From NCBI GenBank assembly GCA_024362935.1, contig JANCRA010000028.1, positions 2,826,501 through 2,890,500 of the forward strand: a stretch of DNA of 64,000 nt, read 5' to 3'. Source of the DNA: Setophaga petechia (Eukaryota > Chordata > Aves > Passeriformes > Parulidae). The notes beneath the pieces are model-generated. The model was given only the letters and a program-made list of their open reading frames with translations. It did no database searches and was not told the origin of the DNA. Position numbers and translations under genes: made by a program. This document shows positions 35,585 through 45,480 of this stretch, piece by piece; position 1 is the first letter of the stretch; the number at the start of each line of letters is the position of its first letter.

Positions 35585-37952
35585 ATAAAAGCAGGATAGA
35601 GAAACCAGCTACCAGCTGTGAAGAATATTTGCAACTGTAAATATTGTATTTCAGCTGTAGAGAGGGTAAATACCATGTTATGGAAATGCCTCCTTTATCG
35701 ATCTGCTCATCAGAAAGGAGAAAGAGAGAATATAATTTGGTAGTTTTCAGCAGCACACAGTTTTGCAGACATTGAGAATGTATTTTTGAGATACTGCCTT
35801 CCATGAACAGCAACAGAGATCAGCTTGCTGATGAATGAATGCAATAACTTCCATTCCAACACCTGCAAGGAATACCTCGCTTCCACTTATTTTGGAAAAA
35901 ATGCAACTTGAAGAATCAAAGAATCATGAAAGTTTCACTTCTATTGCTTTTATTTATTTCTGCTTGATGGCATCTCCTATGACACCAATCCAGGGCAAAG
36001 TCCACATGGAAATTTTAAAGTATTTTAAGAGCACCACAGGCCTGCCCTGCTGAGCAGAGTCCAATTGGAGCAGCACATAAGTGGGGAGGATATGACAAAA
36101 CCAATCATATGCACAGTAATGCCTGTCATTTAAAACTACAAGTGGAAAATTAAATTTTTTCATCTTTCTCTGAGGTGAAAAAAACCACCAACCTTTGACC
36201 TAAGTATGGAGATTAATGCAAATGCAACTATCTTGTTTTGAATGATCTATCCAACTTCCAGGAAGACCAAGAGAGATTGAAGCAATTAGGAGCTTGTCCA
36301 ATAGCCAGAATTTTATGGCTCTAAATATTACCAACATGGCATTCCCAGGGCACACCTCACAGCCTCTGCAGGGCCAATCCTCCTGATGAAGAGCTGCAGA
36401 AGGGAAGCCTCCAAAACAGCCATTTATTCTTTAAAAAATCACCTTCTCTGGCAGAAGGCAGCAAACAAATGCCAATATTACACTGTACCTATTGACATGA
36501 ATGACACTGTAGAAACACACCAGAGCCCTGGAAGCACCAGGAGGGACAAGAGGCTGCCAAAAATCTGACTGTACAAATGAGCTTGTTCAGCTAAGAGGGT
36601 GAAAAACAACTCTCTCACTTCTCCTCACCTCTCTGCCATGAGCAGAGCCAACATCCATGCAGATCTAAGCTCATTCTACACAGCTTTAAATGAGATTTTA
36701 GTAACACAGAGCAGGTAACCTCCAGATTGCCAGGTCTCCCTCCAATCTGGACAATGGCAAAGTCTATCCTCCCTATGGCAATAGGACAGAACATCTGCCT
36801 TAATTCCAAGTGAAACCAAGTGCAAGGGAGGATAATCTGTATAGGAAAATGCAGCACATTCTTTCATTAGTTTGTCAGAATAGGACAAGTTTGGTGAAAA
36901 CATCTTTCATTTCATAACATCCCCTACACAGCTGGAAACTTGGCAGCTACTGGGGAAGGTGTTGCCCCTCTGAATCCAGGCAGGTCTGAGTGCTTGGGAC
37001 TCACCATGTTAAGGAGCCCTACAGGTCTGGGACATACCAAAACCAACTTGGCAGAAATCCTCAGTCCCAGGAGCCTCTCTCAGCTGCTTTATTGACTCTG
37101 CAGTGACAGTTTCTACCTGGAACCAAAAGCAGGGCAAGATGGGAGAAAAATTTCACCCCAAGGTGAGATGTGACTGCTCCCCACCACCTTCTGAGGAGCC
37201 ACTTCTTTCCCAGCAGGGCAGTTAAAGCAGTGTAAAACCAGAGCACAGCTACAGCCCAGCTCCTCACTCAGAAATATTTTGTGAATGAATCATCCCTGGT
37301 TTGTGTTGGCTGCAAGGACCTGTCAGACAGGGGCAGCTGTTCCAGCAGGAGGGAAATCAAACAGAGACCTGGCCACAGCTGAGGGAGGGAGAGGCTGCAG
37401 CACAGGCAGTGAGCAGCAGCTCAACAGCATGAACCAGCACAACAGCTCCAGGCATGCCTGGAAAACACACAGGAAGTGGAATTTCATTTCTGGCTTAAGA
37501 ACTCCTTTCTTTATACATGAATTTTGCTAAGAGAACATCAAATCCCATTTTCACTGGGGATGGCTGCATTGGATCAGCAAGGTGAATGGGATTTGTGTAA
37601 CACAGCTCAGCAGAGGGATGGGGGGAATTCTGCAGCCCAAGGCAGGAGCAGCCCCTGTGTGGGTCAGTCCCAGGGCAGGACTTCCCACTTTGCACTCTAC
37701 CAATTCAACTCACAACACACTGAACTACAAGACTCCTCAAATCCAATTTTTTTTGTCTTGTCACCTCTGTCTTCCCAGAATCTACAGAACCTTTCCTCTG
37801 TAACTCTGGGATAATGGCAGGTTCCAATAACCCCTGCTGGCTTTGGGGGGATCATACAGATATTTTCTCCTGTTCTGAGGTTCCCTGGAGAACCATCATT
37901 GTACAACTCTGCACAGCAGTGATTTTTCAAAGTGAAACAATGACCAATAAAG
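35585..37952. other. Non-coding DNA
   Basis: No gene or transposon was recognised over about 2.4 kb. Frames are at most 81 codons. Confidence 0.5.
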
Positions 37953-38086
37953 TGTCCAAGGCCAGGCTGGGCAGGACTTGGTGCAACCTGATCTGGTGGA
38001 AGGTGTCCCTGCCCATGGCAGGGAGTGGAACTGGAGGATCCTTACTGTCCCTTCCAACCCAAACCAGCTGGTGATTCTATGAAATT
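37953..38086 (+). mobile_element. CR1 LINE 3' tail fragment
   Basis: Plus-strand CR1 terminus: 'ggccaggctgggcaggactt', 'ctgatctggtggaaggtgtc' and 'cttccaacccaaaccag', ending with the octamer ATTCTATG. About 134 bp, 5'-truncated. Confidence 0.9.
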
Positions 38087-38195
38087 GGATCAGGCAACTG
38101 CAAGCACAGCACAACCATCACTCATCCCAGTCTTGGGAGACTTGGTTCTTCTCAACAGCTTTAATCCATTTCAAAGAAAACAGTATTATTCAGGA

Positions 38196-38229
38196 TTTTT
38201 TGTTGTTGTTTTCAAACAACAACAAAAAA
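38196..38229. repeat. Perfect inverted repeat, 16-bp arms, 2-nt loop
   Basis: TTTTTTGTTGTTGTTT (38196-38211) and AAACAACAACAAAAAA (38214-38229) are exact reverse complements separated by TC. It lies about 110 bp downstream of the CR1 tail. Confidence 0.95.
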
Positions 38230-41200
38230 ATTGTAACAACACACTTATTTATCTAAAACCCAGAGAAATGGTACAATTTTCTTCTAGTTTAAAATACAAA
38301 TGAATCAGGTTACTGCCTCAGCTTCCCAGAGACCTGGGAAGAAATGAAGTTGAATTCATGACTTGCCTCTCTAAAGCCCTTCAAGGCTCCTCACTCACAG
38401 GTAATACAAACAAACATTGCCAAAACCCAAAGCTGTAAACACATGAAAGTTTGCTGCTTTCAAACAAGATGCTGCCCCACTGCTAAATCCAAATCAGGGC
38501 TGGATTTTCCATGCTGGCAGTGTTCAGAAAAGCACTCAGAACCCTGGAGTTCATCAGAAATGTTACCAATCATGAGGCTCACAGATACCAGTCACTCCCT
38601 AGTGAAGATTTCCCTAATGCTGAGCAGGGAAGCTGAGATTAAAGGTTCACTATTCCCTACAGAAAATTAATTTTCTACAGTTGTTAAAAAACTTGTTTCT
38701 CTAGGAAAATGACTCACTTGACTAGATAAACACTTCTATCTCCTCTAGGAAAACGTGTTTCCTTGAACCTTGTGACCTTACATTACACAGTTTAGTATCA
38801 TCACAGAACAGGATTTCACTTTTCATGCAATTTTACAAGGTAAAATCCCAACCACCATTGGGAAAACATTTCAAATATTTTTAAACACTGCCTTAAAAGA
38901 ATTAACACACTTGTTTCCCCCCCAAACCTGGTACCATCTTGTTAATTACCAGGCATGTTTCATGTGCATTTTCAAAGTGGAGAACAAAAGAAGTGGGAGG
39001 AAAAAGAATTTAGTGATGCATAAGATGTTCTGCTGAAAACAGAAGGTGGTTTTCAGTTTTAAAACTAACTTGGATTTTATTTTGTACTCCACAGCTCCAG
39101 CATGGACACAGATTATTGTCTTGTGCAGTGACAGGCTGGGGGAAAGGCAGAGCTCCAGCCACAACCAAAGGTTTTGATGTAACACCTGAACTCCCAGCAC
39201 TCAGGGTTTGGGATTGGCCATGCTCAGAGCACCTTCCCAGGCCCCCTCCAGTGCTCCATCAGAGCAGTGATGTTTTCCCAAAGCTTGGGAAAACTAAATC
39301 AGAACTATCAGGACTGGAGCTTTGCTTGTGCTCACATTGCTGTGGCTCTGAGCTCCCTGTGGAAATCAAAGGCAGGGGGATGAAGGCTCCATGTGAGCTG
39401 GAGCCATGCAGCAAACCAGGTGCCTCTATTTCAATATTTGGCTGATAGATCTATATCCAGCAGGGATAAAAAAAAGTCGTTTAGAAAACACAATATTCAA
39501 TTTCCTTTTCATCTCAGGGATGCAAGCCAGGCTTGGTACCTTAAAAACCTGGCGCTGCAATAATCTTTGCTGTCCTTTTTCACTTCTTTTTTCTTTTTTT
39601 ATTTTCTTTTTTCTAAATGAGGAAACACTGCTTTCATTCCCCTCTGGAAGGCCTGATCTGAGCAAACAGGCACCAATGACACCAGTGCTGCAAAGATTTT
39701 TTGAAGGAAGCCAAAACCAAAGTGTAAGAGATTAAAGAGACAACTCCCTCACAAGCCAAATGATTAAAGCCTTTTCTCTTTGAAACAAGCATTTCCTTGA
39801 AATAATAAAAAACAAAAGGAAGACTAACACTGCTCCAGGTCTCCACCAGTTTATGCTGCCAGGTTTTTCTTGGAGTTCTCCAAGCACACTGGACACCCCA
39901 TGGAAATCACTTATGGGTACAGCAGGATCTGAAGCTGTCATGTATTCTTTGGCATTTTCTTCATAATTCTTCAGGTTAATAAGAGTTTTCTTTGGGATCT
40001 GGATTATGCCTCAGAGAAGCAGAACTATCAAGAGCCTGCAAGCACCAGGATTTAGACTTTGTCATTCAGAGGGAAAGTTCCTGGGGATCCAGGATTTGGA
40101 TATACCATAACCTACCTCCCTGCCCCAAGCTGAAAAAGATCTTGTGTTTGATATGCTGAGCAAATTCCTACGTGCCTGCTTGCCACAGGACAATTTGTGG
40201 CAGTCTGTAAAGGTGAGATTAATGTCATCCAAGGGCTCCTCCTGTGACCACATCTGCTCTTCTGCTCCCAAACATGCAGGAAATGCAAAGCCAACATGCA
40301 TTCTCCTGCAGGACATCTGAATTACTTTACTATTTGGATTTGTATTCTTTTCAAAACTGCAATTTTAAGGAAAAAATGTGTTTGTTGTGAAAAAACATCA
40401 CAAACAGGTATGGTTTAGGGGAGGAAAATTAAAAAAAAAAAGAAGAAGAGGCTAACCTCTGTTTTGTAGTAAAATCAGATGACAGTCCTCTCTTCTGCAA
40501 AGTGCATTGCCTGGTGAGAACAATTCTGTTCTTCTCTTGGTAACATTACTCTGTCTCTTTTAATGCACTCTTCATCCATTAACTTTGACTCCCTATGTGT
40601 CTAATTCACAGCTACACACCAAACAAATTATCTGGAATTAAAAACATCTCACTCATTTCCTCTTTCCACACCTCCACGCCACGTCTCACAAAATCATTTT
40701 GCCATGAGATGTCATAAGGAATTATTAATTCCCCTGCAGGGGGCTGCTGGGACAGGCAGATTCCCTTTGCATGACACCAGAGTCCCATGGCCAAGGTTTG
40801 CATTTGGGGGGTTTGATTCAGTTCAGCCCCCAAACAGAGAGGCTGCCCCTGTTTTCTGCCTACACAATCAGCAGGGAAATGCTGCTGATTCCTGAGCTGT
40901 GGTGCTTTTCCTCCTCCTCCTCTGTCAGCCCAGCCTCCCACATCCAGCATAAGAAATGACTGTAGAAAAGTCCACTTAATCACCTCCAAGCTTCATTTAC
41001 ATTTCATATCCATATCTCATCTCCCTAGCTCCTCCCTCTTCTACAGCAACTTCTCAATCCATCACCTGGTTTTTTCTCTGCAATCATCACTTCTGTTTTT
41101 AATTTACACTGTGTTTTCCCCTCAGGAATTCTGCTCAAGGAGGGCACATGCAGGATGAATAGTCCTGGTGCACCCTTGGGATTTGCTCCATTTTCTGTGG

Positions 41201-42499
41201 ACCTCCCACCATCCCTCTGCAGCCTTTCCTGCCCCACCTGTGCCCAGGACCATTCAGGTACCTGTTGAACACTGATGTATTTCTCCTTGACTTGCCCCAT
41301 GAGCATGCCAAAGTTCCTTTACTGCCTTCCTGCAGCTCCAGCTCAAACTCTTGCCCAGCTCCTCCAACTCTTTCACTTCAGGATCACCAGTTTATGTGGC
41401 AGTTTCCTTTAAGTGGTTTCCATCCAACCAGCAGCACTTCTCTAGAGAAGGGAGTGATTTTTCTCTCCAATAACCCCAGCCCTGCTATGAAGGAGCAGAT
41501 CTGTTCTGTGGTTTGGGATCAGCCCCACCAGCACAGACCCCAGCACAGGATGACAACTCCTGATGGACCCAAGCCATCCCAGCTGAGCCACATCCCACAC
41601 ACTGACACAATCTCCTGCTTCAAAGCTGACTCAGCCTGGAGAAACCTTCATCCCCTTTGCCAGCTCACACAGATTCCAGTGCAGCAGGACAGACTGGAGA
41701 CCCTTTCACCCACCAGCCATAGAGCCCAGGTGTGGCTGCTGCTCAGGTGAGAACAGCACACAGCAGTGCAGGAGGTGCAGTGGGACCACAAGTGACAGCC
41801 ACATTCATTCCTGGTTCCTTGCTCACTGCACAGCCTTAAAAAATCACCTGAGCTCTCAAGACAAAGTGCAGAGGTGACAGCAGGGCCAGCAGATCCACCA
41901 CACCCTGCTGCTCTTTCCACAAGTGTTGAGGTCCTCTACTCCCATCGAAAGATTTTGACACCAATTGAGCATAAAACTAGAAAAGGGGAGAAAAATCAAA
42001 ACAAAACAGAACAGATGATGTCATTTCAGCTAAAATGATGTTCCAGTTCCCTGAGCTCTGTAAGATCTCTGAGTCTGAACAAGATAGCCTGAACTCCACA
42101 GAGAGCCTGGTCTTGTTCAAAACATCTCCACTCTAACGTGGAGCCAAAGACAACAACCTTCAGAGCAGCCCATCCCAGGGGAAGGGCTGTGCATGGAATC
42201 ACAATTGCACACCGTGCCTGGAGAGCAGGGAAATGGAACAGCTTCCCCAAGCTGAAACATAACTGACCCTGCAAAAAGAAAGGGAATGAACAACTTAACA
42301 TCACCTACAAGGTGAGAAAGAGCCACTTCTGGGAGGTGATGTTCTGGGTGGGCAGCTACATAATATAAAGCAAACTGGTGGCAGTATTTTTAGGTCTTTG
42401 CTTTTAATTTTGGACACGACTTCAGCAGCAAACATGCTTGTTGTAAGAGGGTAACCTTTCCATGACTTATTTCAGTCCATGGATCCAGATCCCCCTGCA
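38230..42499. other. Long non-coding interval
   Basis: About 4.3 kb of single-copy sequence with poly-A/poly-T runs (39588-39613, 40430-40444). The 161-codon plus-strand frame at 41265-41750 and the 125-codon minus-strand frame at 40612-40989 show no recognisable product. No transposon was seen. Confidence 0.5.
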
Positions 42500-42765
42500 G
42501 AGCTTCCTGCCCTCCAGCAGATCAACACTCCACCACCCTTGTGTCCCTGCAGACTAAACGTGCCCTCAATCCCCTCATCCAGACCCCTGCTAAGGACACT
42601 AAACTGGGCTGCTCCAGCACTGAGCCCAGGAACACCCCTGGTGAGCAGCTGGGTGTGACTTCACTGCCCACCCCACTGAGCCATCTGTTTTAAACACATC
42701 TCTGCCCATGTTTTACCCAGCACTCAGTGCAGCTGTCCCAGCCATGGCCCACAGTGTCCCCAGGA
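42500..42765 (-). mobile_element. CR1 ORF2 fragment, late reverse-transcriptase region
   Basis: In reverse complement the block encodes, with stops and frameshifts, the CR1 segment that follows the GVPQG motif and leads towards the catalytic FADD motif. Landmarks on the plus strand are 'cctgccctccagcagatcaa', 'ctcaatcccctcatccagac' and 'cactgagcccaggaacaccc', all typical of reverse-complement CR1. It is degenerate. Relative to the CR1 piece at 44.6-44.9 kb it is further downstream in ORF2 and on the same strand. Confidence 0.7.
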
Positions 42766-42861
42766 GAAGGGGACACTCCAGCCCTTCCCCTTAGCACCAA
42801 GTGGCTCACCCAGTCATGAAAGACAGGTTAGGTGTGCAGGGCCTGCCTAAACCCCTGCTTG

Positions 42862-43434
42862 TTGGGGAAGATGAAACAGGAAAGCCTTATCAATATGATT
42901 GCCTGGTAAAAGATTTTGAGAATATAGAAACTATAAGCAAATTTTAAATGAAAGCAAGCCTTGAAATACCTCAGTTACTGAACACCTGGAAAACAATGGT
43001 GTGGCCAGCTGAAGGTGATCCCCTTTGGATGGAACAACACCCTCTGCTTGCAGACAGGCCCAAGGGTCAGAGCAGACCCTACAGCTTGGCAGAAGGGCCC
43101 AAAGAGGAGTTTTTAGGGTTTAAAATGTAACACAGTGTGGTAATGTAATGATTCTTACAGGCTGTATGTAAATGCTAGGATCTGTATCTTGTTCCAGATT
43201 GGTTAGTGAGAATCAGAATATTCAACACAGAGGATGATTTATTGTATTGTAATGGGAACCTCGCTCTCTTACCCCTTTTGCTCTCTCACCCTCTCATCCT
43301 CTCTCCCCCTCTCTTCTCTCAGCCTGCTCTGAGCTGTGGCTGCAGCTCCCAGCAGGGCCCTGCCCCAGGCCCTTTGCAATGAACCCCAAGTTCCTGCCCT
43401 GGCTGCAGAGATCTCTGCTCTCTGTCCATCCCCA
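42862..43434 (+). mobile_element. ERV fragment: short internal frame plus LTR-like segment
   Basis: Partner of 19631-20212, in opposite orientation. An open frame (from an ATG at 42948, stop at 43128-43130) differs by only three residues from the partner copy over its last 60 codons. The stop overlaps TGTAAC at 43126, which starts a ~308-bp segment that could be an LTR ending near 43433 at 'ccatcccca'. The frame product is not identified. A stop in the upstream part of this copy (near 42945) interrupts the longer frame of the partner. Confidence 0.6.
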
Positions 43435-43546
43435 CCATCCTGCCCCCATTGCTCCCACAGCCTGGGGCCTCCCTGTTAGCCAGGGCTGTTGGTAAATGAT
43501 GGGAAGTGGCTCAGGGGCACTTCTACCTGCTCCCTCACTCCACTAG
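43435..43546. other. Spacer within ERV block
   Basis: Short sequence between the LTR-like segment and the env-like remnant. It is probably still retroviral or rearranged, but carries no decisive motif. Confidence 0.3.
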
Positions 43547-43936
43547 GTGGATCCCATCCAGCCTCACAGGGTATTTGTGTCTCTGGGGTGCAGCAGGTCG
43601 CTGATCCTGTGGAACAACCTGTGGAATCCTGTGGAACAATCAAAACCAAATGTTTGGGTGACCTTAGCCAAGGCAGCAGGCTCAGATCCCATAGGTTTGT
43701 CTAACCTGGAACCAGGAAAGCCTTTCTCAACCTGTCAGGTTGGTGTGCCAGTAAAGGATTTGCCCTTGATCAAAAAGCAATTCAGTAGTAAGCCTCGTGA
43801 AATTGGCAATGGCAGCAATCCTGTATGGGATTGGAACATTTGGGCCAAAGAACTTCCCAAAGCAGTATCTGAATCCCAAGAATTAGAAATCCCTGGTTCT
43901 TTAACAATGGATTTTTTGCCTTATGCTTACAGCTAA
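43547..43936 (+). pseudogene. ERV env-like remnant (surface-subunit region)
   Basis: A 129-codon frame ends in TAA 33 bp before an LTR start. The middle part (about residues 30-75) resembles the N-terminal surface-subunit region of avian retroviral envelope proteins, with a leading NVWVT motif and a spaced cysteine. No transmembrane subunit, fusion peptide or membrane anchor is present, and a full envelope gene would be several times longer. It is therefore an internally deleted, non-functional fossil. The env-then-LTR order on the same strand is the expected order for the 3' end of a provirus. Confidence 0.5.
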
Positions 43937-43969
43937 TGACTGGTGAGAAGGTAATCCTCCAAAGCACAA

Positions 43970-44399
43970 TGTTTGTCACTCTCATATTGTCTGAAAAATC
44001 CCTTTGCCCAAGATTCTTCTCCTGGAAAGCTGAGAAGCCTCAGAGAAAAATGAAAACAATAATTATCTGATTGCTTCTCCTGTGTATTGCTGCTTTGGAA
44101 TGTGGTTGGAGATTGTTTATCCAACAATCAACGAATTTATCAACAATGTTTGATTGGTTTCATGTGAATTGTTTTGACTTAATGACCAATCACCATCAGC
44201 TGTGTTGGGACTCTGGAAGAGGTCACAAGTTTTCATTATCATTCATTGTAACCTTCTGTCTATCGTTTCTCTATTCTTTAGTATAGTTTAGTATAGCATT
44301 CTTTAATTTAACTACATAAAATAATAAATTAGCCTTATAAGAACATGGAGTCAGATTCATAAATTTCTCCTTCGTCCTGGGGACCCCAGAAATACCACA
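43970..44399 (+). mobile_element. ERV 3' LTR (about 430 bp)
   Basis: It starts TGTTTGTCACTCTC, or four bases later at TGTCAC, and ends 'aaataccaca'. An AATAAA-type signal lies in 'aaaataataaattagcc'. It shares several blocks with the solo LTR at 60535-60919: 'aagctgagaagcctcagag' versus 'aagctgagaggcctcagga', 'ttctttagtatag', the polyadenylation block, and 'acatggagtcagat'. The rest is diverged, so it is a related but different family. No matching target duplication flanks it, as expected if only the 3' LTR of a provirus remains. Confidence 0.8.
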
Positions 44400-44607
44400 A
44401 ATATTAGTCTCCATGATTTTGCATACAGAAATTCAAGTTTTTGGTGTCATTACTCAGACAGCTGGGATGTGCCTTCCAAGGCTGGCCAATATCCATGACA
44501 ATTACCAAAAGGATATTGGTTCATTTGTGGAGCTTGGCAGGGCATTCCACCATGCCTTGAAGGTGGCCCATGTAGCCTGGAATGCTCACTGTGACAGCTC
44601 CCTGTGG
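44400..44607. other. Spacer between LTR and CR1 fragment
   Basis: About 200 bp. It may be diverged CR1 or host sequence; no motif decides. Confidence 0.3.
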
Positions 44608-44945
44608 ATTATGGGATTATTTATTCTGCTCCCTGTCTCCAGCTCAGGGGCTGGGTCCTCTGAGGACAGCAACTATTACAGACTGAGGCAAAGAAGGCAT
44701 TAAGTACCTCAGCCTTTTTCTCATCCTTTGTCACTGTGTTTCCTCCTGCATCAGATAGAGGATGGAGAGTCTCCTTGGCCCTCCTTTTGCTGCCAGTGTT
44801 TTTATAGAAACATTTCTTATTGTCTTTTATGGCAGTAGCCAGATTAAGTTCCAGTTGGGCTTTGGCCCTTCTGATTTTCTCCCTGCATAACCTCAAACAT
44901 CCTTGTAGTCTGCCTGAGCTGGCTGCCCCTTCTTCCAAAGGTCTA
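44608..44945 (-). mobile_element. CR1 ORF2 fragment, linker between endonuclease and reverse transcriptase
   Basis: The minus-strand frame 44621-44956 reads, in part, CREKIRRAKAQLELNLATA, then KDNKKCFYKNTGSKRRAKE and KAEVLNAFFASVC. These are the hallmarks of the CR1 ORF2 linker: the KAQLE-LNLA and NKKxFY motifs, then the KAEVLNxFFASVF motif that precedes the reverse-transcriptase domain. The frame is open for 111 codons, which makes this a relatively young or lightly mutated piece. It lacks start, endonuclease and RT core, so it is not functional. Confidence 0.92.
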
Positions 44946-45009
44946 ATGCAGAGCATTAGAGGAGATTTATGTTTACTGCTGAGTTAAAGGTCAGGAATGG
45001 AGGCTTCCT

Positions 45010-45480
45010 CCCTTCCCCATCTCTCCCCTCCTCTCTCCCATGAAGAGACTAAGGCTGCATAATCTGCTGCGTTTGTTTTCATACAAGAGCTGCTTTTAAG
45101 CACTGCCCTGATGATCACACAAGGGTAAGCAGATGAAATCCAATAAGTGGCTCTACAGGACAAGACACATGACGAGACAGCCTGCCAGACTCCTGCTCTA
45201 ATGTACACGCTGAAAAGGAGCTTATGCAGAGCCTGGGTAAAGAATGCTTTGTTAGGGAACACAGGCAGCTCACACTGCAGTGTCTGTTCTCCATTAGCCA
45301 TCCATTTAAAAACACTTCTGATTATTTTGGAAGTACTTGCACTGCCCTTTCTCGAACTCAATATTTGCAGTTAATTGCATAACTAGTGCACTTGCCTTCA
45401 ATTTAAAAGCACATTAAACCAAATTTTTATTTAAAACAGCCGCGTTTGCACTCAAGCGCTGAAAATGAGGGCAGATCCAG
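45010..45480. promoter_or_regulatory. Candidate conserved non-coding element
   Basis: Repeat-free sequence with many isolated CpGs (tgctgcgtttg, catgacgagac, gtacacgctg, tctcgaactc, agccgcgtttg, caagcgctg), which is unusual in this CpG-poor window. Its AT-rich second half carries ATTA/TAAT cores ('cagttaattgcataac'). CpG retention suggests constraint or an unmethylated regulatory region. No splice-compatible coding frame was recognised. Confidence 0.35.
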
